NCBI RefSeq assembly: GCF_019890615.1
Contig: NZ_JAINVZ010000025.1
Location: 1-64,000, forward strand
Reading direction: 5' to 3'
Source of the DNA: Streptantibioticus parmotrematis
GTDB taxonomy: Bacteria > Actinomycetota > Actinomycetes > Streptomycetales > Streptomycetaceae
Length of the DNA: 64,000 nt
The notes under the pieces are model-generated. The model did no database searches and was not told the DNA's origin. It saw only the letters and a list, made by a program, of their open reading frames with translations. Both the position numbers and the translations under genes were made by a program. The stretch's first letter is position 1, and every line of letters begins with the position of its first letter. Positions 23,525 through 31,757 of this stretch are shown here, piece after piece.

Positions 23525-24927
23525 CCGTCCGCCAGCCGCTCGCCCACCTCGCGCAAGCCCTCCAGGTCGTGCACGTCGCCGGGGAGCGCGGCCACCTCGG
23601 CGACGGCCACGTCCGGGTGGACCGACGCGAAGCGCTCCCGCGTGCGGCGCTCACGTGCGACCACCTGCATGCGTTCGGCGTGCAGCCTCAGCAGTCCGGC
23701 GGCGAGCAGCTCCGCGGGAAGGTCCGCTCCGGGCTCCGGGTCGTACGCGGAAGCCGACTCGACGTCGGCGGAAGGCTGTTGCGGTACTGTGACATCTTCC
23801 GTGTCCGGTACGTCTGAACTGTCCGGTGTGTCGGTTCCGTCCGCCCCGTTTTCCTCGGCCCCGACCACGGTCACGTGGTCCACGGCGTCATCCATGGCAT
23901 CGGTCGCGGCATCGGTCGTGGCGTCGTCCACGGCATCGTCCGTGTCGCCGTCCGCGACATCACCCGTGGCGTCGGACAGCTCCTCCGCGCTCTCCTCCAG
24001 GGCCTCCGCCGCCGCCAGGGCGCGTTCCGCGGTGAGCCGGGCGGCCTCGCTGCCGTGCACCCGGTTGAGCACCAGGCCGGCGAGCGGCATGCGTTCGGCC
24101 GCGAGCCGCTCCACGAAGTACGACGCCTCGCGCAGCGCGTCCCGTTCGGGCGCCGCGACCACGAGGAACGCGGTGCCCGGCGCCTGGAGCAGCCGGTAGG
24201 TCGCGTCGGCCCGCTTGCGGAACCCGCCGAACATCGTGTCCATCGCGGCCACGAAGGTCTGCACGTCCTTCAGCAGATGGGCGCCCACCACCTTGTTCAG
24301 GGCGCCCGTCATCATCGACATCCCCGCGTTCAGGAACATCATCCCGGCCCGGCCGCCCGCCTTGGCCGGGGCCATCAGCAGCTTGATGAACCGCCCGTCC
24401 AGGAACGAGCCCAGCCGCTTGGGGGCGTCCAGGAAGTCCAGCGCGGACCGGCTCGGCGGGGTGTCGACGATGATCAGGTCCCACTCGTCGCGCGCCCGCA
24501 GCTGGCCCAGCTTCTCCATGGCCATGTACTCCTGCGTGCCCGCGAACCCGGCCGACAGCGACTGGTAGAAGGGGTTCTCCAGGATCGCCCGGGCACGCGC
24601 CGGATCGGCGTTGGCCAGCACGACGTCGTCGAACGTCCGCTTCATGTCCAGCATCATCGCGTCGAGCCTGCCGCCCGCCGACTCGTCGATGCCGGGGACG
24701 CGGCGCGGGGTGTTGTCCAGCTCCGTCAGGCCCATCGACTGCGCCAGCCGCCGCGCCGGGTCGATGGTGAGCACCACGGCGGCCCGGCCGCGTTCCGCGG
24801 CGCGCAGCCCGAGTGCGGCGGCCGTCGTCGTCTTGCCGACGCCGCCCGAACCGCAGCAGACGACGATCCGGGTGTCCGGATCGTCCAGCAGAGCGTCGAC
24901 GTCGAGCGCCGGTGGCTGCCAGCTCAT
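23506..24927 (-). CDS. ArsA/Get3-like ATPase, second of pair, with acidic insertion
   Basis: A 473-residue P-loop ATPase of the ArsA/Get3 (anion-transporting ATPase) family: Walker A GSGGVGKTTT near residue 30, ADPARR-type switch TIDPARRLAQS, VDTPPSRSALDFLDAP near 155-170. Together with the preceding gene it corresponds to Rv3679-Rv3680 of M. tuberculosis, which form a paired ATPase. About 75 residues (roughly 317-395) are a low-complexity insertion of Asp, Ala, Thr and Val encoded by degenerate short repeats. The remainder, after LPAELLAAGLLRLHAERM, resumes the family. It ends by overlapping wblA. Confidence 0.88.
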   Translation of the reverse strand: MSWQPPALDVDALLDDPDTRIVVCCGSGGVGKTTTAAALGLRAAERGRAAVVLTIDPARRLAQSMGLTELDNTPRRVPGIDESAGGRLDAMMLDMKRTFDDVVLANADPARARAILENPFYQSLSAGFAGTQEYMAMEKLGQLRARDEWDLIIVDTPPSRSALDFLDAPKRLGSFLDGRFIKLLMAPAKAGGRAGMMFLNAGMSMMTGALNKVVGAHLLKDVQTFVAAMDTMFGGFRKRADATYRLLQAPGTAFLVVAAPERDALREASYFVERLAAERMPLAGLVLNRVHGSEAARLTAERALAAAEALEESAEELSDATGDVADGDTDDAVDDATTDAATDAMDDAVDHVTVVGAEENGADGTDTPDSSDVPDTEDVTVPQQPSADVESASAYDPEPGADLPAELLAAGLLRLHAERMQVVARERRTRERFASVHPDVAVAEVAALPGDVHDLEGLREVGERLADGQPTAA

Positions 24928-25021
24928 CCACGTGCTCCGCTCGTCGGCGAGGTATCGGTCCCGCGTGCTGCGCTGGGCGGCGGCGCGTCCGTCCCGCGTG
25001 CTGCGCTCGTCCGCGACCCGC

Positions 25022-26032
25022 TCATCCCCGTACCCCTTGTGTCCGTAGGCTCTCCGCCAGCCGGTACAGGCCGCCCAGGTCCACGCCGTCGCCGAGCAGG
25101 CCGAGTTCGTGGACCGGCAGGCCGAGCGCGGCGATCTCGGCGCGTCCGCGGCGTTCCAGTGCCACCCGTTCGGCGTGCTCGCGGGCCTGCTCCAGCAGCG
25201 GGTCCACCAGCCGTTCCGCGTGCCCGCCGCGCCGGGCGCCGCCGAGACCCGCTTGCGACAGCGCCTTGGCGACGTCCGCGCGCCGGTCCTCGGCGACCGC
25301 CCGCACCGCCTCGTCGTCCAGCACGACCGGGCGCAGCATGTTGACGACGACGGCGCCCACCGGCAGCCCGGCGGCGCGCAGTTCGGCGACGCCGTCCACG
25401 GTCTCCTGGACCGGCATCTCCTCCAGCAGCGTCACCAGGTGCACCGCGGTCTCCGCCGACTTCAGCACCCGCATCACCGCCTGCGCCTGGTTGTATATCG
25501 GGCCGAAGCGAGCGAGCCCGGCGACCTCGTCGTTGACGTTGAGGAAGCGGGTGATGCGTCCGGTGGGCGGCGCGTCCATCACGACCGCGTCGTACACCCG
25601 CCAGCCCGCCTTGTCCTTGCGGCGCACCGCCTCGCAGGCCTTGCCGGTCAGCAGGACGTCGCGCAGGCCGGGGGCGATGGTCGTGGCGAAGTCGACGGCG
25701 CCCAGCTTCTTCAGCGCGCGGCCCGCCCGGCCCAGCTTGTAGAACATCTCCAGGTAGTCCAGGAGCGCCAGCTCCGGGTCGATGGCGAGCGCGTGCACCT
25801 CGCCCCCGCCGGGCACGACCGCGATCCGGCGTTCCTCGTAGGGGAGCGGCGCGGTCTCGAAGAGCTGGGCGATGCCGCCGCGGCCCTCCACCTCGACCAG
25901 CAGGGTGCGGCGTCCCTCGGCGGCGAGGGCGAGCGCGAGCGCGGCGGCGACCGTCGTCTTACCGGTCCCGCCCTTGCCCGTGACGATGTGGAGTCGCGTG
26001 GGGTCCGGTGCGGCGTGCTGCTGGGCGCTCAC
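25022..26032 (-). CDS. ArsA/Get3-like ATPase, first of pair
   Basis: A 336-residue partner ATPase: Walker A TGKGGTGKTTVA near residues 18-29, LLVEVEGRGGIAQLFE switch region, MDAPPTGRITRFLNV near 176-190. Its size matches Rv3679. It precedes the second ATPase on the same strand with a 94-bp gap. These proteins probably form a soluble complex that targets or senses ligands at the membrane. The true cargo in Streptomyces is not known to me. The start is GTG at 26032, with TAGGCT seven bases upstream. Confidence 0.88.
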   Translation of the reverse strand: MSAQQHAAPDPTRLHIVTGKGGTGKTTVAAALALALAAEGRRTLLVEVEGRGGIAQLFETAPLPYEERRIAVVPGGGEVHALAIDPELALLDYLEMFYKLGRAGRALKKLGAVDFATTIAPGLRDVLLTGKACEAVRRKDKAGWRVYDAVVMDAPPTGRITRFLNVNDEVAGLARFGPIYNQAQAVMRVLKSAETAVHLVTLLEEMPVQETVDGVAELRAAGLPVGAVVVNMLRPVVLDDEAVRAVAEDRRADVAKALSQAGLGGARRGGHAERLVDPLLEQAREHAERVALERRGRAEIAALGLPVHELGLLGDGVDLGGLYRLAESLRTQGVRG

Positions 26033-26039
26033 TCCACCG

Positions 26040-26045
26040 AGCCTA
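26040..26045 (-). promoter_or_regulatory. -10-like TAGGCT, leaderless promoter candidate (ArsA-like)
   Basis: On the minus strand TAGGCT is followed by CGGTGGA and the GTG at 26032, a seven-base spacing. Confidence 0.45.
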
Positions 26046-26241
26046 ACCAGTCGTGGTCGCGTCTACGCATGGGGTGGGCGCGCGTGCGCGCACGCGGGAG
26101 AACGAGCGCCCTCGCGCGGGACGAATGCGCCCCCTCGCGCCGGGCTCCCGTCCGGCGGCGCGGGCGGGGGCTGACGCCCGGTGCGAGCGGGGGCCGGTGG
26201 CCGGGTGCGGGCTGGGGCCGGTCTCGGGGGTGGCCAGGTAC

Positions 26242-26247
26242 TACAGT
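26242..26247 (+). promoter_or_regulatory. -10-like TACAGT, leaderless promoter candidate (DUF4177)
   Basis: TACAGT ends seven bases before the ATG at 26255. The bases between (CGCAGCC) do not form a ribosome site. Confidence 0.5.
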
Positions 26248-26254
26248 CGCAGCC

Positions 26255-26413
26255 ATGACCAAGTGGGAATACGCGACCGTGCCGCTTCTGGTGCACGCCA
26301 CCAAGCAGATTCTGGACACCTGGGGCGAGGACGGCTGGGAGCTCGTCCAGGTCGTCCCCGGCCCCAACAACCCTGAGCAGCTGGTGGCCTACCTCAAGCG
26401 GGAGAAGGCGTGA
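26255..26413 (+). CDS. DUF4177 small protein
   Basis: A 52-residue protein starting MTKWEYATVPLLVHATKQ and continuing WGEDGWELVQVVPGP, the DUF4177 signature (WEYxTV ... GWELV). The function is unknown. Orthologues sit in the same place beside the ArsA-like genes in other actinobacteria. Its stop overlaps the GTG of the RidA-like gene (GTGA), so the two are co-translated. Confidence 0.88.
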   Translation: MTKWEYATVPLLVHATKQILDTWGEDGWELVQVVPGPNNPEQLVAYLKREKA

Positions 26414-26874
26414 GCGCGCTCGAGGAGAAGCTGGAGGCGATGGGCCTGCGGCTGCCGGACGTCGTGCCGCCGCTCGCGGCCTACCAGCCCGCCGTCCAGT
26501 CCGGCTCGTACGTCTACACCGCGGGCCAGTTGCCGCTGGTCGACGGCAAGCTGTCGGTCACCGGCAAGGTGGGCGCCGAGGTCACCGCGGAGGAGGCCAA
26601 GGAACTGGCCGCCACCTGCGCGCTGAACGCGCTGGCCGCCGTCAAGTCCGTCATCGGTGACCTCGACCGGATCGCCCGCGTCGTCAAGGTCGTCGGCTTC
26701 GTGGCCTCGGCGACCGACTTCACCGGCCAGCCCGGTGTGATCAACGGCGCGAGCGAGCTGCTGGGCGCGGCCCTCGGCGACGCCGGCGTGCACGCGCGGT
26801 CCGCGGTGGGCGTCGCCGTGCTGCCGCTGGACGCGCCGGTCGAGGTGGAGATCCAGGTCGAGCTGAAGGACTGA
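26410..26874 (+). CDS. RidA family (YjgF) protein
   Basis: A 154-residue RidA-like protein, a family that hydrolyses reactive enamine/imine intermediates. It contains YVYTAGQLPLVDG, the central ALNALAAVKSVIGDLDRI helix and HARSAVGVAVLPLDAPVEVE, with the conserved Arg (HAR) that binds the substrate carboxylate. GTG start within GTGA. Equivalent of Rv3678c in the mycobacterial block. Confidence 0.9.
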   Translation: MSALEEKLEAMGLRLPDVVPPLAAYQPAVQSGSYVYTAGQLPLVDGKLSVTGKVGAEVTAEEAKELAATCALNALAAVKSVIGDLDRIARVVKVVGFVASATDFTGQPGVINGASELLGAALGDAGVHARSAVGVAVLPLDAPVEVEIQVELKD

Positions 26875-27037
26875 CCGCCCGCGGGGGCGTACAGGACCTG
26901 ACCGACCGCACGGGCGTACCGGGACGGCCCGGGCCGGAAGTGGCGTTCGCGCCGCTGGGCCCGGGCCGTACTGCTGTCCGGGCTGTACGGATGTCCCGGC
27001 CGTAGCGACGTCCGGGCCGTACGCATGTACGGGGAGA

Positions 27038-27043
27038 TACCAT
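27038..27043 (+). promoter_or_regulatory. -10-like TACCAT, leaderless promoter candidate (Nudix)
   Basis: TACCAT ends six bases before the ATG at 27050, with no ribosome site in between. Confidence 0.45.
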
Positions 27044-27049
27044 CCGGGC

Positions 27050-28036
27050 ATGACCATGACGCGCGGCGGACAGTGGTTCCCGGCCTCCTGGCCCGACCGG
27101 ATCAGGGCCCACGCCGACGGGCGGCTGACCCCGGTCGAACCGAGGCGGGCGGCGACCGTCCTGCTGCTGCGCGACACCCCCCGGGGTCCGCAGGTCCACA
27201 TGCTGCGCCGACGCGCCTCCATGGCCTTCGCCGGGGGCGCGTACGCGTATCCGGGCGGCGGCGTCGATCCGCGCGACGAACGGCCGCTGGGCTGGGCGGG
27301 CCCGCCGCTGGCCGAGTGGGCCGAACGGCTCGGCGTCGATGAACGGGTGGCGCAGGCCATCGTGTGCGCCGCGGTGCGCGAGATGTTCGAGGAGGCCGGG
27401 GTACTGCTCGCCGGGCCGGACGGCGCGACGGTGGTGGCGGACACCACGGACGACGCGTGGGAGGCCGACCGTCACGCGCTGGTCGCCCGCGAGGTGTCGT
27501 TCGCCGACGTGCTGGCCCGGCGCGGACTCGTGCTGCGTTCCGATCTGCTGGGGCCCTGGGCGCGCTGGATCACGCCGGAGTTCGAGGAACGGCGGTACGA
27601 CACCTGGTTCTTCGTCGCCGCGCTGCCCGAGGGCCAGCGCACCCGCGACGTGTCCGGCGAGGCCGACCGCACCGAGTGGATGTCCCCCCGGGACGCCGTC
27701 GACGGCTACGACCGGGCGGAGTTGCTGATGATGCCGCCGACCATCGCCACCCTGCGCTCGCTGCTGCCGTACGCGACGGTGGCCGAGGCGGCAGCGGCCT
27801 CGGGCGAACGGGACCTGACGCCGGTGCTGGCGCGGGCCCGGCTGGTCGACGGCGAGGTCGAGCTGACCTGGCCGGGCCACGACGAGTTCACCAGGCACGT
27901 GCCGTCGAAGCCGGGCGGCGCCGGTGGCGGCGACGGCGTACCCGGGGCCGAAGTCCCCGCCGCGGACAGGGCTTCCGGTGCCTCCGGCGGTTCCGGTGCC
28001 TCCGGCGATTCCGCGACGCGACGAGGAGCCGAGTGA
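27050..28036 (+). CDS. Nudix hydrolase
   Basis: A 328-residue Nudix-fold protein. The glycine GGGVDPRDE and the downstream AAVREMFEEAGVLL give the Nudix box, but about 35 residues are inserted between the first Gly and the REVxEExG part, a known variant in this actinobacterial family. An EWMSPRDAVDGYDRAELLM segment and a C-terminal Gly/Ser/Ala-rich tail with ASGGSGASGDS repeats follow. The ATG at 27050 is chosen from its leaderless promoter spacing. A second ATG six bases later is possible. It overlaps the next gene by one base. Substrate not deducible. Confidence 0.88.
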   Translation: MTMTRGGQWFPASWPDRIRAHADGRLTPVEPRRAATVLLLRDTPRGPQVHMLRRRASMAFAGGAYAYPGGGVDPRDERPLGWAGPPLAEWAERLGVDERVAQAIVCAAVREMFEEAGVLLAGPDGATVVADTTDDAWEADRHALVAREVSFADVLARRGLVLRSDLLGPWARWITPEFEERRYDTWFFVAALPEGQRTRDVSGEADRTEWMSPRDAVDGYDRAELLMMPPTIATLRSLLPYATVAEAAAASGERDLTPVLARARLVDGEVELTWPGHDEFTRHVPSKPGGAGGGDGVPGAEVPAADRASGASGGSGASGDSATRRGAE

Positions 28037-28860
28037 TGACGGCCGCGATACCCCCTGGCTCCCCCCGGCCCACGATCGGCGGGCCCGCCACCGAACGCGC
28101 GGTCTGCGTGCTGGCGCCCAACTCGTCGGCGATGACGCTGGACGGGACGAACACCTGGCTGATGTCGGAGCCCGGTTCCGAGATCGCGGTGGTCGTCGAC
28201 CCCGGTCCGCTCGACGAGGGTCACCTGCGCGACGTCATCGCGACGGCGCAGGCGTCCGGCAAGCGGATCGGCCTGACGCTGCTGACCCACGGCCACCCCG
28301 ACCACGCGGAGGGCGCGGCCCGCTTCGCCGAGCTGACGGGGACGCGGGTACGGGCGCTGGACCCGGCGCTGCGGCTGGGGGACGAGGGGCTGACCGCCGG
28401 TGAGGTGATCACCGTGGGCGGCCTGGAACTGCGGGTCGTCGCCACGCCGGGCCACACGGCGGACTCCCTGTGCTTCGAGATCCCGGCGGACGGCGCGGTG
28501 CTGACCGGGGACACGGTGCTGGGCCGCGGCACGACGGTCGTCGCGCACCCGGACGGGCGGCTCGGCGACTACCTGGACTCGTTGCGCGCGCTCCAGGCGC
28601 TGACCGTGGAAGGCGGCGTCGAAACGATCCTGCCCGGCCACGGCCCGGTCCTCACCGACGCCAGGGGAGCGGTCGAGTTCTACCTGGCCCACCGCGCCAA
28701 CCGCCTGGCCCAGGTCGAGACGGCGGTGGAAGAGGGCCACACGACCCCGCAGGCGGTCGTCTCCCACGTCTACGCGGACGTGGACCGCACCCTGTGGCCG
28801 GCAGCGGAACTCTCCGTCCGCGCCCAGCTGGACTACTTGCGCGAGCACGGGTTGATCTGA
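28036..28860 (+). CDS. MBL-fold metallo-hydrolase
   Basis: A 274-residue metallo-beta-lactamase-fold hydrolase with THGHPDHAEG (HxHxDH), the downstream ATPGHTADS and VLTGDTVLG metal motifs, and the final ILPGHGPV histidine. The C-terminal helical part (RANRLAQVETAVEEGHTTPQ) is typical of the LACTB2-like group. It is translationally coupled to the Nudix gene (TGATG). It corresponds to Rv3677c, next to crp in mycobacteria. Confidence 0.9.
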   Translation: MTAAIPPGSPRPTIGGPATERAVCVLAPNSSAMTLDGTNTWLMSEPGSEIAVVVDPGPLDEGHLRDVIATAQASGKRIGLTLLTHGHPDHAEGAARFAELTGTRVRALDPALRLGDEGLTAGEVITVGGLELRVVATPGHTADSLCFEIPADGAVLTGDTVLGRGTTVVAHPDGRLGDYLDSLRALQALTVEGGVETILPGHGPVLTDARGAVEFYLAHRANRLAQVETAVEEGHTTPQAVVSHVYADVDRTLWPAAELSVRAQLDYLREHGLI

Positions 28861-29001
28861 GGCGGGGAGTCTGCGCCGACGGGGGCGGGGCGCGCGGGGG
28901 AGTGCGCGCGGCGCCTTCCGGCGGAGCCCCCATGAGAAAGGGCGGGTGGGTGGGGGGAACGATCCACCCCAGCCGCACCCGCCCCGCAAAAGCCCGAAAG
29001 G

Positions 29002-29676
29002 CTAACGCGACCGCTTCGCCAGCCGCTCCACGTCCAGCAGGATGACCGCCCGCGCCTCCAGCCGCAGCCACCCGCGCCCCGCGAAATCCGCCAGCGCCTT
29101 GTTCACCGTCTCGCGCGACGCGCCGACGAGCTGCGCCAGCTCCTCCTGCGTCAGGTCGTGCACGACGTGGATGCCCTCGTCGGACTGCACGCCGAACCGC
29201 CGCGACAGGTCGAGCAGCGCCTTGGCCACGCGCCCGGGGACGTCCGAGAAGACCAGGTCGGACATGTTGTCGTTGGTGCGCCGCAGGCGTCGGGCGATGG
29301 CCCGCAGCAGCGCGACGGCGACCTCGGGGCGGGCGTTCATCCACGGCTGGAGGTCGCCGTGGCCCAGGCCCAGCAGCTTGACCTCGGTCAGCGCGGTCGC
29401 CGTGGCGGTGCGCGGGCCCGGGTCGAAGAGGGACAGCTCGCCGATCATCTCGGCGGGGCCCAGCACCGCGAGCATGTTCTCGCGCCCGTCGGGCGAGGTG
29501 CGGTGCAGCTTCACCTTGCCCTCGGTGACCACGTAGAGCCGGTCGCCCGGGTCGCCTTCGTGGAAGAGCGAGTCGCCACGCGCGAGCGTGACCTCCGTCA
29601 TGGAGGCGCGCAGCTCAGCGGCCTGCTCGTCGTCGAGCGCCGCGAAGAGCGGTGCGCGCCGCAGAACGTCGTCCAC
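29002..29676 (-). CDS. crp: Crp/Fnr-family global regulator Crp
   Basis: A 224-residue cAMP receptor protein. A cyclic-nucleotide-binding domain (LFHEGDPGDRLYVVTEGKVK; MIGELSLFDPGPRTATATAL with the phosphate-binding cassette) is followed by a winged HTH (LTQEELAQLVGASRETVNKALADF) and ends VERLAKRSR. The GTG at 29676 behind AAGGAGAGACCTC reproduces the usual Streptomyces start (MDDVLRRAPLF). The frame continues further upstream without support. In Streptomyces Crp controls germination and secondary metabolism. It has its own promoter, divergent from nth. Confidence 0.96.
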   Translation of the reverse strand: MDDVLRRAPLFAALDDEQAAELRASMTEVTLARGDSLFHEGDPGDRLYVVTEGKVKLHRTSPDGRENMLAVLGPAEMIGELSLFDPGPRTATATALTEVKLLGLGHGDLQPWMNARPEVAVALLRAIARRLRRTNDNMSDLVFSDVPGRVAKALLDLSRRFGVQSDEGIHVVHDLTQEELAQLVGASRETVNKALADFAGRGWLRLEARAVILLDVERLAKRSR

Positions 29677-29750
29677 GAGGTCTCTCCTTGTTGACTTCAC
29701 CGTCCGGTTGGCAGTCCCCATCATGCCGGAAGGCAAAACAGTGCTATCGA

Positions 29751-29762
29751 TCACAAGTGTGA
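29751..29762. promoter_or_regulatory. TCACAAGTGTGA palindrome in crp-nth region
   Basis: A 12-bp near-perfect dyad (TCACA-AG-TGTGA) lies 75 bp upstream of crp and 120 bp upstream of nth. Its half-sites resemble CRP-type TGTGA boxes but in reversed order. Autoregulation by Crp is only a possibility. Confidence 0.3.
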
Positions 29763-29868
29763 CCTATGACGGGGTGCCCGCGTGCGCGGGGGTCGCAATC
29801 CCGTCCGGATGACGGCCCTGATCCGGGCCGAACGGCTGTCGTCCACCGTGGTTGTCGGTGCGCGGGCT

Positions 29869-29874
29869 TAGGCT
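29869..29874 (+). promoter_or_regulatory. -10-like TAGGCT, leaderless promoter candidate (nth)
   Basis: TAGGCT ends six bases before the GTG of nth at 29881. The block TTAGGCTGGC is identical to the one before the thymidylate kinase fusion gene at 61909-61918. Confidence 0.5.
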
Positions 29875-29880
29875 GGCCGG

Positions 29881-31062
29881 GTGCCTGATAGCCCAAGTGC
29901 GCAGAAGAAGCGGCAGGGTGGCGGGTCCGAACGGGTGACCGCCACCCCAGATTCCGCTGTGAGCGAACAAGCCCGGAAGAAGGCGGCTCCCGCCGGGGGG
30001 ACTACGCCCGCGAAGAAGGCCGCGGCCAAGAAGACCGCTGCGGCCGAGAAGGCGACGCCCGGAGAGAAGACGGCGGTCAAGAAGGCGACGGCCAAGGAAG
30101 CGACGGCAGCCAAGAAGGCCTCCGCGAAGAAGGCCCCGGCCAAGAAGGCGGCTCCCGCCAAGAAGGCCGCCTCCGCCGCGAAGAAGGCCCCGGCCAAGAA
30201 GGCGGCTCCCGCCAAGAAGACCGCCTCCGCCGCGAAGAAGGCGCCCGCTCCGGCCGCCGCCCCCGCCGGAAAGCCCCGCAAGCCCGAGTCCCGCACCGCG
30301 CTGGTGCGCCGGGCGCGCCGGATCAACCGGGAGCTGGCGGACGCCTACCCGTACGCCCACCCCGAGCTGGACTTCGACAACCCCTTCCAGCTCCTGGTCG
30401 CCACCGTGCTGTCCGCCCAGACGACCGACCTGCGCGTCAACCAGACGACCCCCGCGCTCTTCGCGAAGTTCCCCACTCCGGAGGACATGGCCGCCGCCGA
30501 CCCCGAGGAGCTGGAGCAGATCCTGCGTCCGACCGGGTTCTTCCGGGCGAAGGCCAAGTCCGTGCTGGGGCTGTCCGCCGCGCTGCGCGACCGGTTCGAC
30601 GGCGAGGTGCCGGGCCGGATGGAGGACCTGGTCACGCTGCCCGGCGTGGGGCGGAAGACGGCGAACGTGGTGCTGGGGAACGCGTTCGGGGTCCCGGGGC
30701 TGACGGTCGACACCCACTTCGGGCGGCTCGCCCGCCGCTTCGGGTGGACCGACTCCCAGGAGCCGGAGAAGGTCGAGAGCGACGTCGCCTCGCTCTTCCC
30801 CGAGTCCGAGTGGACGATGCTCTCGCACCGCCTGATCTTCCACGGCCGCCGCGTCTGCCACTCCCGCAAGCCCGCCTGCGGTGCCTGCGTCGTCGCGCCG
30901 CTGTGCCCGTCGTACGGGGAGGGCGAGACGGACCCGGACAAGGCGCGCAAGCTGCTGAAGTACGAGCTGGCGGGCGCCCCGGGCCAGCGCCTGAAGCCCC
31001 CGGCCGGCTTCCCCGGCCCGCCCGCGCCTCCGCTGGAGCAGCCCCCGGCAGGGCAGGAGTGA
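29881..31062 (+). CDS. nth: Endonuclease III with long Lys/Ala-rich N-terminal tail
   Basis: A DNA glycosylase/AP lyase for oxidised pyrimidines. The catalytic part (residues ~137-350) is standard: helix-hairpin-helix [14 protein letters not shown] with the catalytic Lys, [11 protein letters not shown] with the catalytic Asp, and a C-x6-C-x2-C-x5-C iron-sulphur loop ([17 protein letters not shown]). Unusually, residues ~30-125 are a histone-H1-like repeat of AKKA(A/P) units, which makes the protein 393 residues instead of about 250. The GTG at 29881 is set by the promoter spacing. A later start would remove part of the tail. It overlaps the following Nudix gene by four bases. Confidence 0.93.
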   Translation: MPDSPSAQKKRQGGGSERVTATPDSAVSEQARKKAAPAGGTTPAKKAAAKKTAAAEKATPGEKTAVKKATAKEATAAKKASAKKAPAKKAAPAKKAASAAKKAPAKKAAPAKKTASAAKKAPAPAAAPAGKPRKPESRTALVRRARRINRELADAYPYAHPELDFDNPFQLLVATVLSAQTTDLRVNQTTPALFAKFPTPEDMAAADPEELEQILRPTGFFRAKAKSVLGLSAALRDRFDGEVPGRMEDLVTLPGVGRKTANVVLGNAFGVPGLTVDTHFGRLARRFGWTDSQEPEKVESDVASLFPESEWTMLSHRLIFHGRRVCHSRKPACGACVVAPLCPSYGEGETDPDKARKLLKYELAGAPGQRLKPPAGFPGPPAPPLEQPPAGQE

Positions 31063-31745
31063 CGGGCGCACCGGGCACGGACGTCACCGGTCTGCCGTCG
31101 TGGCTGGCGCCCGTGGCCGACGCGGCCGCCTCGGTCCGCCCGGAGCAGTTGAGCCGCTTCCTGCCGCCGGACGCCGGGGGCCGCCAGTCCGCCGTCCTCG
31201 TGCTGTTCGGTGAGGGTGAGGGCGAAGGGGGGCGGCGAGGGCCCGAGCTGCTGTTGCTGGAGCGCGCCGGGTCGCTGCGTTCGCACGCCGGGCAGCCGTC
31301 GTTCCCCGGTGGCGCGCTCGACCCGGTGGACGGCGATCCGGAGGGCGAGGGCCCGGTGCGGGCGGCGTTGCGCGAGGCGTACGAGGAGACCGGCCTCGAC
31401 CCGGCGGGCGTGCAGGTCTTCGGCGTACTGCCTCGGCTGTACATCCCGGTGAGCCGTTTCGTGGTGACGCCGGTGCTGGGCTGGTGGCGGGAGCCGACGC
31501 CGGTGCGGGCGGTCGATCCGGCGGAGACCGCGCGGGTGTTCACCGTTCCGTTGTCGGACCTCGCCGACCCGGCGAACCGTACGACGGTCACACATCCGAG
31601 CGGCTTCCGAGGGCCCGCCTTCGCTGTCTGCGATGTCCTGGTCTGGGGGTTCACGGCCGGGTTGATCGACCGTATCCTGCACTTCTCCGGCTGGGAACGG
31701 CCCTGGGACCGGGGGAAGGAAGTCCCTCTGAGCGCCGGCGCGTGA
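31059..31745 (+). CDS. CoA-pyrophosphatase-type Nudix hydrolase
   Basis: A 228-residue Nudix enzyme of the CoA diphosphatase (NudL/YeaB-like) group. The CoA motif [19 protein letters not shown] sits just before the Nudix box FPGGALDP...[14 protein letters not shown] start within GTGA, coupled to nth. Equivalent to Rv3672c, and followed within 12 bp by the MarP-like protease as in mycobacteria. It may recycle CoA or its oxidised forms. Confidence 0.9.
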   Translation: MTGAPGTDVTGLPSWLAPVADAAASVRPEQLSRFLPPDAGGRQSAVLVLFGEGEGEGGRRGPELLLLERAGSLRSHAGQPSFPGGALDPVDGDPEGEGPVRAALREAYEETGLDPAGVQVFGVLPRLYIPVSRFVVTPVLGWWREPTPVRAVDPAETARVFTVPLSDLADPANRTTVTHPSGFRGPAFAVCDVLVWGFTAGLIDRILHFSGWERPWDRGKEVPLSAGA

Positions 31746-31757
31746 GACGGTGTTCCG

